Notes: generated from the sequence alone by a model not told the origin. A DNA stretch of 17,082 bases from UBA1425 sp045537495 (GCA_045537495.1 JAZSPN010000090.1:1-17082); one strand, 5' to 3'; counted from the first letter of the stretch, positions 1 to 7,263 are shown. A program made the numbers and translations.

Positions 1-2295
1 CTTTATAATCTCGTACGGAACATACAGCAGTGCCGCCAAAACATATATAATTCTCTCAAGCACTCTCACAAGAGGAATGAACAAACGAAGCAGACTGTTT
101 CTCTTTGCATTCTCGGGGGTAAACGGGGCTTCGTCAGTGTAACCGTACTCCGACTGCAACTCGTCATAGCATGCTTCGTTTTCGAAAATGTCGAAGCTTT
201 CCTTTTCGATCGTCTGCTCATAATTTCTTTTTAAGTTTTCAAAAAGTCCGTCATATCCGAGAACGTACAAGGATGTCATGTATGTCTTGTCGCATACCGT
301 AAGCTTGCCGTCGGAAATTGCTCCTTTGCAAAGTGAAACTCCGTCCTTCGTAACCTTTACAAGCTCCGTGCAATTTTCAAGATAGTCGGGAATCGGGAAG
401 CTGAGCGTTCGCTCTTCGTCACATTCAAGATACCGATACTGTGCATCGAAAACCGTATAATTGAGATCGGTCGCAAACAAAACGGCGTAATCCGCTCCTA
501 TATTGACGTTGAGATCAACGTTGTTTTGTCTTTCGTACCGGAACGGAATCTGACAAGATAACAAGTCACCCAAAACCGTAAACTCACGGTTGACGTACAT
601 CATTTCACGGGCGCTCTCTTTATAATAAAGAAGATCCTCTCCGTTGATGTTGAACCAGTAAAGAGATGAGGCTCCGTTGGCAACGTTGAGGTAAGCCTGC
701 ACCCGAAGCTCATACGGATTCGGAGATGTCATGTATTCAACATCGCTCGTAAATCTCGGAAATACATCCCACGTGTTGGCGCCCTGAGTCCATGCGGCAA
801 CGGGATTCGGACGGTTAAGAGAAGCCAGTGTACGCATGTAGTCGCCCTGAGTTTCCAACGGTGCACCCCAGTAGAGTGCATATTTATTCTTCCGCGCATA
901 GCCGAAATACGTGTACCACGCATCGGAAAACGGTGCGGTAACACGGTAGGCATCGTAGTGGCAAAAATCCGAAAGACCTGCAAAACGGTAAAATGCAGGC
1001 TCGTGTGTAAGCGTTATGTTTGTGGCATACGGTGAATTTCTGTACATCATCAGCTTGTTGTAGACACGCATGGGCTGATACTTCCCCTTACCGTCGTTAA
1101 GCTGAGGCTCACCGAACGGAAGCGCCGCATGGATATCGTCGATATCGTAAATCGTGACAACCGAGTTTTCCACCGTCATTTTGTCGCTGACATGAGCATC
1201 CTCGACGTATCCGAAAATCTTTATCGGATACCGTTTTCTGAATTCCTCGTCACGAAGATAGTAACTGCTTTTGTATGCACCTATCACGGTATTGAAGTGC
1301 ATGGATGAAATTGCCTTTATATAGCTTTCCTTTTCAACATCAAGGCTCGCCCAGCCCGTCGAAATATCAAAGTCATATATGAGCGGTCGGAATTTATAAA
1401 GCAGCGAATACGTTCTCGTTCCGTTCGTAATGTTGAATTCGGCTATGTACTCCCTGAATTGCAGCGGAAATTCAAAACCGACTTTACCGAAGCGTATTTT
1501 TCCGCTCTCAACGTTGAGAGTCTGTGCCGTAAAGCTGTTACCCGAAAGCTCTTTCCAGTAGTGCAGATAATAGCTTTGCGTTCCGTCATAAATCTTCACA
1601 TAATTGACCGTTACGTCCGACGGTGAGTTGTTCATGATGCAGTACTGCATCGTGTCGGGATAGCATTTATCATTATACGATGAGCTCCAGCGGATTCTTT
1701 CGATGCTGACGGAAGGCTCATCGGCATACAGCGTCATGCTTCCCGTTTTTCCGTCTGCACTTATTTCGCAAGAAAGTCCGTCACGAATCAGACTTCCGTC
1801 GGTAACGTTGATACAATAACAGTCAACAGCACCGCTCGGTATATGTGTTGTAAGCGGTGTGAAATATTCGAACTCACCGCTCAATTCCCTGTCATATTTT
1901 CTGTCGGCTCTTGTGTCGGGAACGGATGCCCAGCTCATCTTCTGCGGGTACATATCGAGATATTCGCATGCACTTTTTCCCGAAAAGGTAACCTGCGGAT
2001 AAATATCATGTCCGCTTTTATTTTTAACAAAAATGTTAATGAGGGCACCGAGATCGTCGTTCGTCGAATTGCTGTCCGAAAGATTGTATGCGACATTACC
2101 CGACTTTGTATGCGGAAGCACCGTAACCGAGAGAATCTCGATGATCTCCGTTACATCTCCGACAAGCTCCGTCGAAAATCTCGGCTCTGCAACGTTTTTT
2201 GACAACTCATCTTTTTCGCCGAGTGCCGTCACATCGGTATTACAGCAAAACAGCAGTACAAAGATAAGCGAAAAACTCAAAAGCTTTCTTCGCAT
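1..2295 (-). CDS. Large secreted glycoside-hydrolase-like protein, C-terminus cut by window edge
   Basis: I read this minus-strand frame from ATG at 2295 to the window edge; it gives 765 codons with no stop that I found, so the gene continues to the left. The start follows a GGGGGGA ribosome site. Residues 1 to about 29 form a signal peptide (MRRKLLSFSLIFVLLFCC, then a TALG-type cleavage site), so the product is exported. The body is rich in Tyr, Trp and Asp. About residues 330 to 560 resemble a TIM-barrel glycan hydrolase: alternating strands and helices, an acidic YDIDDIH segment near 385, WTQGANTWD near 500 and an aromatic LYWFNINGED segment near 545. The last visible residues (about 733-765) are hydrophobic, suggesting a membrane anchor or continued domain. 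I cannot name a GH family and no catalytic pair is proven; glycan binding or degradation at the cell surface is inference. It lies directly downstream of a tRNA terminator with almost no promoter space. Confidence 0.75.
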   Translation of the reverse strand, partial: MRRKLLSFSLIFVLLFCCNTDVTALGEKDELSKNVAEPRFSTELVGDVTEIIEILSVTVLPHTKSGNVAYNLSDSNSTNDDLGALINIFVKNKSGHDIYPQVTFSGKSACEYLDMYPQKMSWASVPDTRADRKYDRELSGEFEYFTPLTTHIPSGAVDCYCINVTDGSLIRDGLSCEISADGKTGSMTLYADEPSVSIERIRWSSSYNDKCYPDTMQYCIMNNSPSDVTVNYVKIYDGTQSYYLHYWKELSGNSFTAQTLNVESGKIRFGKVGFEFPLQFREYIAEFNITNGTRTYSLLYKFRPLIYDFDISTGWASLDVEKESYIKAISSMHFNTVIGAYKSSYYLRDEEFRKRYPIKIFGYVEDAHVSDKMTVENSVVTIYDIDDIHAALPFGEPQLNDGKGKYQPMRVYNKLMMYRNSPYATNITLTHEPAFYRFAGLSDFCHYDAYRVTAPFSDAWYTYFGYARKNKYALYWGAPLETQGDYMRTLASLNRPNPVAAWTQGANTWDVFPRFTSDVEYMTSPNPYELRVQAYLNVANGASSLYWFNINGEDLLYYKESAREMMYVNREFTVLGDLLSCQIPFRYERQNNVDLNVNIGADYAVLFATDLNYTVFDAQYRYLECDEERTLSFPIPDYLENCTELVKVTKDGVSLCKGAISDGKLTVCDKTYMTSLYVLGYDGLFENLKRNYEQTIEKESFDIFENEACYDELQSEYGYTDEAPFTPENAKRNSLLRLFIPLVRVLERIIYVLAALLYVPYEIIK

Positions 2296-2314
2296 CGCAA
2301 TCCCCCCTCTAACG

Positions 2315-2346
2315 TAATAAAAAAGACCGCTTTAGAAAAGCGGTCT
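2315..2346 (-). terminator. Rho-independent terminator after tRNA-Val
   Basis: On the minus strand a perfect 10-bp stem (AGACCGCTTT, loop TCT, AAAGCGGTCT) is followed by a T-rich run. The outermost base of the stem overlaps the 3' CCA end of the tRNA, so the hairpin begins right at the mature tRNA end. It ends only about 20 nt before the start codon of the next gene at 2295. Confidence 0.9.
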
Positions 2347-2422
2347 GGTGGACACATTCGGGATCGAACCGAAGACCTCTCGCGTGTGAAGCGAACGCTC
2401 TGACCGGCTGAGCTATGCGTCC
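2346..2422 (-). tRNA. tRNA-Val (anticodon CAC)
   Basis: The minus strand folds into a complete 77-nt cloverleaf: 7-bp acceptor stem GGACGCA/TGTGTCC with one G-T pair, D-stem GCTC/GAGC, anticodon stem TTCGC/GCGAG with loop TTCACAC, variable loop AGGTC, T-stem TTCGG/CCGAA with loop TTCGATC, discriminator A and an encoded CCA. The anticodon CAC is at 2386-2388 and reads GUG, so the tRNA is for valine. It starts 9 nt after the stop of the GreA-like gene, with no clear promoter between, so it is probably made from the same transcript and released by processing. Confidence 0.93.
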
Positions 2423-2431
2423 GTATGGGAA

Positions 2432-3349
2432 TTACGCTTTATCGGCGCTCTTCCTCTTGTTAAGCCATGCATCATTATCGAAAAATGCAATTATTCTGAC
2501 ATCGGTTTTTGCATTTCCCACCTTGAAAGAAGCTATGTCACCGCGCTTCTTTCCAAGCACCGATTTCGCAAGCGGTGAAGTTTCGCTTATGGTGTCCTCG
2601 TCGGGATTTGCCTCCGTTATCGTCTTGCTGTCGTACGAAGTAGGCCGATACGGCTTCGCCGCAAACTCACCCTTCACCTCGACTATTGCAGGAACTATCT
2701 TGAATGCCTTCTTTTCCTTCGTGTCAAGAAACTCTACGCAAACGGTGTCGCCCGTCTTTATCGTTCTGATTCTCTGTATCTTTTCCGCCTTCTTTTCGGC
2801 CGTTCTCTGATTCGCCTTCTGACGTTCAATGGCTTTTTCGGCAGTCTTTTGCTCCTTCATCTTCTGGTAGAGTCCCGTCTTTTTGAGAAAAAATGAAAGC
2901 ACCTGAATTACGATCACCTCGTCGTTGTCGTAAAACGTTACTATATCATTCGTTCCCATGCCGACAAGTGCTCTGCCGAGGGGTGATGCTTCGGCAAGAT
3001 ATCCTTCGACGGGATATTCGCCGCCCCGTACGGTGACGGTCTTTTCATCGTTTGTAAGTGTATAGACCGCCTTGCGGTTGCTCTCCACAAACTTGATGCA
3101 CACGGTATCGCCCGATCGGATAACCTTGCGACGCATATGGTCGGGCTCCTTCTGATTGACAAACTCGTCAACCAGAGCTTTATTCTCGGGAAGTGTACCC
3201 TTCTGTGACACGGGAAACAGAAGCCTTCCGATGATGTCGGCAGGTCGGTCAAGGCGCATTCCTTTGTAAAGAACTACTATTCTGTCGTTGTATCTGAAAA
3301 CAATTTCAACGGGATCTCCGTTCGAGAGAACATAATTTCTTTCTTCCAA
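2432..3349 (-). CDS. Protein with two GreA/GreB-type C-terminal (FKBP-like) domains
   Basis: The product has 305 residues. Two segments resemble the C-terminal domain of GreA/GreB transcript-cleavage factors: about 78-152 (SGDTVCIKF ... EASPLGRALVGMGTND) and 198-290 (TGDTVCVEF ... ETSPLAKSVLGKKRGD); compare the SPIARALIGKEEGD-type motif of GreA. Between them, about 160-195 is a Lys/Glu/Gln-rich helix likely to form a coiled coil. The normal GreA N-terminal coiled coil with its acidic tip is absent; residues 1-65 are unrecognised. Known family members with this domain bind RNA polymerase (GreA, GreB, Rnk), so an RNA-polymerase-binding role is a reasonable inference, but transcript cleavage is doubtful without the acidic tip. 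Translation starts at TTG 3349, chosen because a strong GGGGAGGTG site lies 7 nt upstream. A good sigma-A promoter is upstream, and the tRNA-Val follows 9 nt after the stop. Confidence 0.85.
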   Translation of the reverse strand: MEERNYVLSNGDPVEIVFRYNDRIVVLYKGMRLDRPADIIGRLLFPVSQKGTLPENKALVDEFVNQKEPDHMRRKVIRSGDTVCIKFVESNRKAVYTLTNDEKTVTVRGGEYPVEGYLAEASPLGRALVGMGTNDIVTFYDNDEVIVIQVLSFFLKKTGLYQKMKEQKTAEKAIERQKANQRTAEKKAEKIQRIRTIKTGDTVCVEFLDTKEKKAFKIVPAIVEVKGEFAAKPYRPTSYDSKTITEANPDEDTISETSPLAKSVLGKKRGDIASFKVGNAKTDVRIIAFFDNDAWLNKRKSADKA

Positions 3350-3356
3350 AAACGCG

Positions 3357-3365
3357 CACCTCCCC
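3357..3365 (-). promoter_or_regulatory. Ribosome binding site deciding a TTG start
   Basis: GGGGAGGTG on the minus strand lies 7 nt before TTG at 3349. No ATG in frame is similarly placed, so it fixes the start of the tandem GreA-domain gene as TTG. Confidence 0.8.
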
Positions 3366-3385
3366 GATACTTAACATCCATCCTG

Positions 3386-3414
3386 ATTATATATCAATCA
3401 ACAAAATTTTTCAA
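3386..3414 (-). promoter_or_regulatory. Sigma-A promoter for the GreA-domain gene and tRNA-Val
   Basis: On the minus strand TTGAAA (3409-3414) and TATAAT (3386-3391) are separated by exactly 17 nt. The start codon is about 37 nt downstream of the -10 box. This is the only convincing promoter upstream of the gene and tRNA. Confidence 0.85.
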
Positions 3415-3503
3415 GTGTTTTCGTTGTTTTTTCTCAAAAAATTACGTTCTTTTTGCATTTGGGGAAATTTTTTACCAAATTTTATGTCAACATTCTTTTT
3501 TAG

Positions 3504-3532
3504 TTGAAAAATTAATAATTTCAAAGTATAAT
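3504..3532 (+). promoter_or_regulatory. Sigma-A promoter for the glycerophosphodiesterase operon
   Basis: TTGAAA (3504-3509), 17-nt spacer, TATAAT (3527-3532), about 30 nt before the start at 3562. It is divergent from the promoter at 3386-3414; the AT-rich stretch between the two shows no further motif I can name. Confidence 0.85.
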
Positions 3533-3561
3533 ATATTTATTATTCTGCTTACGGTGATTTT

Positions 3562-4341
3562 ATGAAAGAATTCCGAATTATCGCTCACCGAGGTGCCAAC
3601 CTCTACGCACCTCAGAACACACTCCCCGCTTTCGAAAAAGCCATTGAGCTCGGCGCCGACGGACTCGAAACCGACGTTCACCTGACAAAGGACGGCAAGG
3701 CCGTCATCTGCCACAATTACAGCATCGACGAAACCTCGAACGGTCTGGGCAACATTTCCGACACGACCTTCCGCGATCTGAAATCTCACGATTTCGGAAG
3801 CTACTTTTCCCGCCGTTTCAAGGGCACCCCGCTGCCCTCTCTCGATGAATTTCTCGATTTGTGTAAAACCGAAAAGCTTGAAATCATGAACATAGAGTTA
3901 AAGCACCCGAGAGTGAAAAATTCTCTCATCGTGGAGAAGACTCTCGATGCCGTAAAACGTCACGGACTCCTCGACAAGCTCCTCATTTCAAGCTTCGATC
4001 AGAAGCTTCTCATCCGCGCAAAGGAAATAGAGCCCGACTGCAAAACGGCATACCTCTACCCTTATCCCGATTCCGCCGTCAAGTGCTTTTTTGTTCCGCC
4101 CTATGCTCTCGTCAAAAAAATCGGTTGTTACGCCGTTCATCCCCATCATTTCTTCGTCAACAAAGCCATGGTCGATAAATTCCACTCGCTCGGTGTCAGG
4201 GTAAACGCCTGGACCGTAAATTCCGAAGAACTCATTGAGAAAATGTTCAGGTGCGGTATCGACGGCTATATCACCGATTCGCCCGCCGACACGCGCGAAC
4301 ATCTCAATCATCTTATCAAAAAGGAGCAAGCCTTTATATGA
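3562..4341 (+). CDS. Glycerophosphodiester phosphodiesterase
   Basis: The 259-residue product is a full-length GDPD-family enzyme, which hydrolyses glycerophosphodiesters to glycerol-3-phosphate and the free alcohol. The diagnostic residues are present: HRG with H9 and R10, the E36-x-D38 metal-binding pair in LETDVHLTKDG, and H51 in the CHN motif; later strands NIELK (about 110) and VNAWTVN followed by GIDGYITDSP complete the TIM-barrel pattern. The usual PENT is PQNT here. No signal peptide is visible, so it is probably cytosolic and recycles deacylated phospholipid head groups. The start ATG at 3562 follows a weak site (CGGTGA). The stop overlaps the start of the lipoprotein gene by four bases (ATGA), so the two are coupled. 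Confidence 0.93.
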   Translation: MKEFRIIAHRGANLYAPQNTLPAFEKAIELGADGLETDVHLTKDGKAVICHNYSIDETSNGLGNISDTTFRDLKSHDFGSYFSRRFKGTPLPSLDEFLDLCKTEKLEIMNIELKHPRVKNSLIVEKTLDAVKRHGLLDKLLISSFDQKLLIRAKEIEPDCKTAYLYPYPDSAVKCFFVPPYALVKKIGCYAVHPHHFFVNKAMVDKFHSLGVRVNAWTVNSEELIEKMFRCGIDGYITDSPADTREHLNHLIKKEQAFI

Positions 4342-4901
4342 AAAAGCTTACCTGCATTCTACTGTCTTCCGTCACTCTTTTCCTCGTGCTTTTCAGCGGA
4401 TGTACACCTTTAAGCGGTTCGACGGAATTTCTCGACCTTCACCCCGTCGATGACATTTACAACGCCTACACGGATTTTTCTTCGGGAAAACGTCAGATCG
4501 ATCTTTCCCACGAGGGTGAAATGACTCCCGATGTCAATGCCGTCATAGAAAGCAGACTCGGATATCTCTCCGACCGTGTTGACGTTAAAATCGCCAACAG
4601 AAGCCACTTCGAAATCACTCTTCACGGCTATGCCTGGGTTATGAACGGCGACGATATCGAAAATGCTTCAAAGGCCATTTATTACAATGAAAAGAAGAAC
4701 GTCGCCAACGCTTCCTACACCGTAAAATACCAGTGTGGCTACGGCGGTATTGCTCCCTTCACCTACGGCCACGTTGCACCCGTTACGAAGGATACTCTCA
4801 TTTTCTTTTTCTTCACTTACCGTGAAAACACCTACGTCGGCGCAGTACGTCACGGAAACGACTTCCTTTACTGGCCGATCGAACAGACTGAGGCGAAATA
4901 A
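4338..4901 (+). CDS. Small lipoprotein of unknown function
   Basis: The product has 187 residues if translation starts at ATG 4338. I prefer this start because it is followed at once by a lipoprotein signal (MKKLTCIL ... LVLFSGC, lipobox ending at Cys 21), is preceded by an AAAGGAG site, and overlaps the stop of the phosphodiesterase as ATGA. A longer in-frame reading from 4251 would hide the signal peptide. The mature part has about 165 residues, looks beta-rich and aromatic in its second half (GYAWVMNGDD, YTVKYQCGYGGIAPFTYGHVAP, VGAVRHGNDFLYW) and has no motif I recognise. It is probably anchored on the outer face of the membrane. Its link to the phosphodiesterase suggests a shared role in phospholipid-derived substrates, but that is only context. 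A terminator follows. Confidence 0.85.
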   Translation: MKKLTCILLSSVTLFLVLFSGCTPLSGSTEFLDLHPVDDIYNAYTDFSSGKRQIDLSHEGEMTPDVNAVIESRLGYLSDRVDVKIANRSHFEITLHGYAWVMNGDDIENASKAIYYNEKKNVANASYTVKYQCGYGGIAPFTYGHVAPVTKDTLIFFFFTYRENTYVGAVRHGNDFLYWPIEQTEAK

Positions 4902-4964
4902 GGCGAACTCGCTTTCCGTCAGATGCCGTGCATTTCGCTCCCTTGCACATCAATACCGGAATTC

Positions 4965-5015
4965 AGCACAAACGTTCCTTTCAGTAAAAGGTTCTGTTTG
5001 TGCTTTTAATTTTTA
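4965..5015 (+). terminator. Terminator of the phosphodiesterase-lipoprotein operon
   Basis: AGCACAAAC (4965-4973) pairs with GTTTGTGCT (4996-5004), with an inner CCTTT/AAAGG pairing, followed by TTTAATTTTT. It sits about 60 nt after the lipoprotein stop. Confidence 0.85.
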
Positions 5016-5059
5016 ACCGATCTTAATCTCGATTTAATCAAATTTTAATGCAATTAACA
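5013..5059 (+). promoter_or_regulatory. Helically phased TTAA motifs, candidate regulator-binding site
   Basis: TTAA-starting hexamers occur at 5013 (TTAACC), 5023 (TTAATC), 5034 (TTAATC), 5045 (TTAATG) and 5054 (TTAACA). The steps are 10, 11, 11 and 9 nt, so they fall on one face of the helix. They end two bases before the -35 box at 5061. Direct repeats of this spacing just upstream of -35 are typical of OmpR/PhoB-family response-regulator sites; the last one matches the Bacillus PhoP hexamer TTAACA. A curved, UP-like AT tract is the alternative. Confidence 0.45.
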
Positions 5060-5060
5060 G

Positions 5061-5089
5061 TTGTTTCTTAATCCGGAAATTTATAGAAT
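5061..5089 (+). promoter_or_regulatory. Sigma-A-like promoter for the tandem membrane-anchored pair
   Basis: TTGTTT (5061-5066), 17-nt spacer, TAGAAT (5084-5089), about 41 nt before the start codon. Both boxes depart from consensus, which fits an activator-dependent promoter with the phased motifs directly upstream. Confidence 0.6.
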
Positions 5090-5130
5090 ATAGGTGTAAA
5101 GAGGGCATTCCAAAGAAAGGTGGAGTTAAA

Positions 5131-6093
5131 ATGAAAAAAATATTATGTTTCCTGCTATGCGCTATCCTTCTTTTCACCGCGTTCCCTACCGTTCTCACGG
5201 CATCGGCATCGTCGGATGACAAGGACACGATTTTTCTGCAGTGCTTCGACAATCACGACCTTGAATGCACCGTTCTGATTCTGACTTTTGACGAGTCCTT
5301 CACGGAAATTTCGGACAGTGTCGCGGTAGAGCTTACCGTGAACAAAGAAACCTCGAAAATCGAAGAAGACAACCTTATCCGCGAAATTCACCGATCAGGT
5401 GCACAGCTTTTCATCCGTCTGCCGTCATATCTCAGCGACAAGAAAGGCAGTACGATTCCGACATCTTCGACACTTACCGTTAAGGAAGGTGCTTTCCTTT
5501 CCGCCGACAGTGAGCCGTCACCCGCGTTTTCGGGCATCCTCTCCGTTTCCGATTCGGTAAGCCGTTCAACAAAGGATTTTGAAATCATAAAAAAGGTTTC
5601 CGGTGCAAAAACACAGATACACGAAAGTTATACGTTGCAAGGCAGTGCTTTTCCCATTGACTTTCCGATATCTTCCGAAAGTAAATCAAAGAAAAATAAA
5701 ATTGTCGAAGGCACCGAAATGCACTATACATCCGTCAACTGGAGCTGGACCGCCGATGAAATGACTTTCACTCAGAACGGTGAACAGACAGAAAAGGTTA
5801 TCACGGCGAATACACTCGGAGAGCATACCGTTCTCGGCAAGGTAAACGATTTTGTCTACGACACTCTCAGCTATACAGTTGTCACAAAAGATCAGGCGAG
5901 AAAAGACAGCCTTCGAATTCTGTTCGGTCAGACACTGCGTTCCTTCTACGTTGTCCCCATCGGACTGATCATCTTCTTTACGATACCCGGAATGTTCATG
6001 CTGGCAGGACAGTTCATGCAGATAGAAGCCTTCTTCAAGCAGCTCACATCCAAGGAATTAATTGAAGATTACAGAAACGTCACGATCCGCTGA
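5131..6093 (+). CDS. Secreted, C-terminally membrane-anchored protein of unknown function (paralogue 1)
   Basis: The 320-residue product starts after a GGTGGAG site. Residues 1 to about 27 form a signal peptide (MKKILCFLLCAILLF ... TASASS). Residues about 30-150 and 160-250 look like two beta-sandwich domains, and about 272-297 is a membrane segment (FYVVPIGLIIFFTIPGMFML) followed by a short cytoplasmic tail. The topology is therefore an outside ectodomain with an inside tail. The next gene has the same length and layout, and the two align in the first domain (TLTVKEGAFLSADSEPS here, THITIQEGVYLTENGEKS there). I do not recognise a family or catalytic motif. Their 17-nt spacing and shared promoter suggest that the two act together, perhaps as a heteromer at the surface; this is inference. 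Confidence 0.85.
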   Translation: MKKILCFLLCAILLFTAFPTVLTASASSDDKDTIFLQCFDNHDLECTVLILTFDESFTEISDSVAVELTVNKETSKIEEDNLIREIHRSGAQLFIRLPSYLSDKKGSTIPTSSTLTVKEGAFLSADSEPSPAFSGILSVSDSVSRSTKDFEIIKKVSGAKTQIHESYTLQGSAFPIDFPISSESKSKKNKIVEGTEMHYTSVNWSWTADEMTFTQNGEQTEKVITANTLGEHTVLGKVNDFVYDTLSYTVVTKDQARKDSLRILFGQTLRSFYVVPIGLIIFFTIPGMFMLAGQFMQIEAFFKQLTSKELIEDYRNVTIR

Positions 6094-6110
6094 CAAAAGA
6101 AAGGAGAAAC

Positions 6111-7079
6111 ATGATGAAAAAAAGATTTTTAAGCCTCATTCTCTCGGCGGTGCTTATTGTAACGGGTGTTCTGCCCGTATTCGCCGAGGATACCGCCGAA
6201 ATTCTGCCGACTGAAGAAATCACCGGCGAAAGAATTACCATGTACGACTACAATCACTACAAGGAGTTCGATGTTCTCGTCATCTGCTACGACGGCAAAT
6301 ACTCCGTAAAGGGAGAAGTGCCGACAGTTTATCTCGAAACGTATCTCGGCTCGTCAAAAACCACTCCCTCCGTAAAAACCCCTGTACCACCGGAGTCCGT
6401 CACGCAGGAAATTTTCGTTCACGAAGGCAAGAGCTATCCTCAGATTTTCATAACGGTTCCGATTGCTTTCGAATACAAGGATTCACGCACCCACATAACA
6501 ATTCAGGAGGGTGTTTATCTTACCGAAAACGGCGAAAAGAGCCGTGAAGCAGATATACTTTACACCGCTCTTAAATCCGATACGACGAGAAACTGCATCA
6601 AGCTCAGCTGTAAAGGCGATGCCGTTACAGATACAGGCAGTAAGCCGATAAAGGTTTTGCAGAATTCAACGGTAAGTGCAGAAGGCACTTTCACGGGTGA
6701 CTATGCCGATATCTGGGCAGCAAACGCAAAAATCAGCTTTCAGCATATGGATACTCCCGTAGAGGGTACGGAAAACACCGTTACTGCCGACGGCGAAGGT
6801 ATTTACAGAGTGAAATTCTCGCTCAACGACCAGCTTTATACCGAAAAAAGCTTTCAGTCGATAAGCAAAAAGGACAGATACCTCGAAAACTTAAAGGAAA
6901 AGACAGAGGGTTTCCTCCTCTCACCGTTCACGTTTATCGCGGCAGTCGGTCTGTTCCTCTTTGTTCCCGGCTTCGGCACATGGATCGGCAGCACAGCAAT
7001 AATAGCATCGGTTTATGCCGTTCCGAACTTCTTTATTGCACTGTTCGGCACTAATCTTTCGGGAGAATACGTTTTTTAA
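6111..7079 (+). CDS. Secreted, C-terminally membrane-anchored protein of unknown function (paralogue 2)
   Basis: The 322-residue product has a signal peptide (residues 1 to about 26, ending VFAED), an ectodomain, and a hydrophobic C-terminus (about 275-315) with LFLFVPGFG and a second hydrophobic stretch IIASVYAVPNFFIALFG. It ends almost directly after the second segment, so its tail differs from paralogue 1. Two ATGs sit side by side at 6111 and 6114; AAAGGAG is 5 nt before the first and 8 nt before the second, so 6114 is equally possible. It resembles the preceding protein in length, domain order and short motifs. No known family is recognised. A hairpin terminator follows. Confidence 0.85.
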   Translation: MMKKRFLSLILSAVLIVTGVLPVFAEDTAEILPTEEITGERITMYDYNHYKEFDVLVICYDGKYSVKGEVPTVYLETYLGSSKTTPSVKTPVPPESVTQEIFVHEGKSYPQIFITVPIAFEYKDSRTHITIQEGVYLTENGEKSREADILYTALKSDTTRNCIKLSCKGDAVTDTGSKPIKVLQNSTVSAEGTFTGDYADIWAANAKISFQHMDTPVEGTENTVTADGEGIYRVKFSLNDQLYTEKSFQSISKKDRYLENLKEKTEGFLLSPFTFIAAVGLFLFVPGFGTWIGSTAIIASVYAVPNFFIALFGTNLSGEYVF

Positions 7080-7103
7080 ATATCATCTGACAACCGCTGA
7101 AAC

Positions 7104-7147
7104 AAAAGAGGGGCTGAAAAAAACGAAAGTTTTTTGCAGCCTCTTTT
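7104..7147 (+). terminator. Terminator-like hairpin after the paralogue pair
   Basis: AAAAGAGG...CTG pairs with CAGCCTCTTTT, and an inner AAAAAACGAAAGTTTTTT stem has a GAAA tetraloop. It lies 24 nt after the stop at 7079. The same CGAAAG-capped A/T stem recurs at 16822-16852, so it may also be part of a dispersed repeat. Confidence 0.65.
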
Positions 7148-7173
7148 AAGGGGATAGGAAAAAAAGATGAAGA

Positions 7174-7263
7174 ACGGACAAACTGAGCAAAATGGAGGCT
7201 TCAGCCTCCGTTTTGTTTGCCCGAAGGCGTACAAAGGTACGCCGAGTGGCGAAGTTTGTTCGT
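7174..7263 (+). repeat. Structured intergenic repeat, copy 1 (three-way junction)
   Basis: An outer arm, ACGGACAAACT (7174-7184) with AGTTTGTTCGT (7253-7263), 10 of 11 pairing, encloses two hairpins. The first, 7188-7215, has CAAAA/TTTTG around GGAGGCT/AGCCTCC. The second, 7216-7253, has outer stem TTTGCC/GGCGAA, a 4 x 4 internal loop CGAA/GAGT, inner stem GGCGTAC/GTACGCC and loop AAAG. The second hairpin recurs with 31 of 39 bases identical at 16890-16928. Confidence 0.7.

Noticed and set aside
2415..2810. A 131-residue plus-strand frame opposite the GreA-domain gene
   Set aside because: It begins inside the tRNA, has no ribosome site and overlaps a supported gene.
4251..4337. N-terminal extension of the lipoprotein gene to 4251
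   Set aside because: It lies inside the phosphodiesterase gene, is Arg-rich, and would bury the lipoprotein signal; ATG 4338 has the ribosome site.
7174..7263. A riboswitch for the neighbouring genes
   Set aside because: It is downstream of the plus-strand pair and downstream of the minus-strand HAD gene, so it leads no gene; and a related core sits after spoVA.
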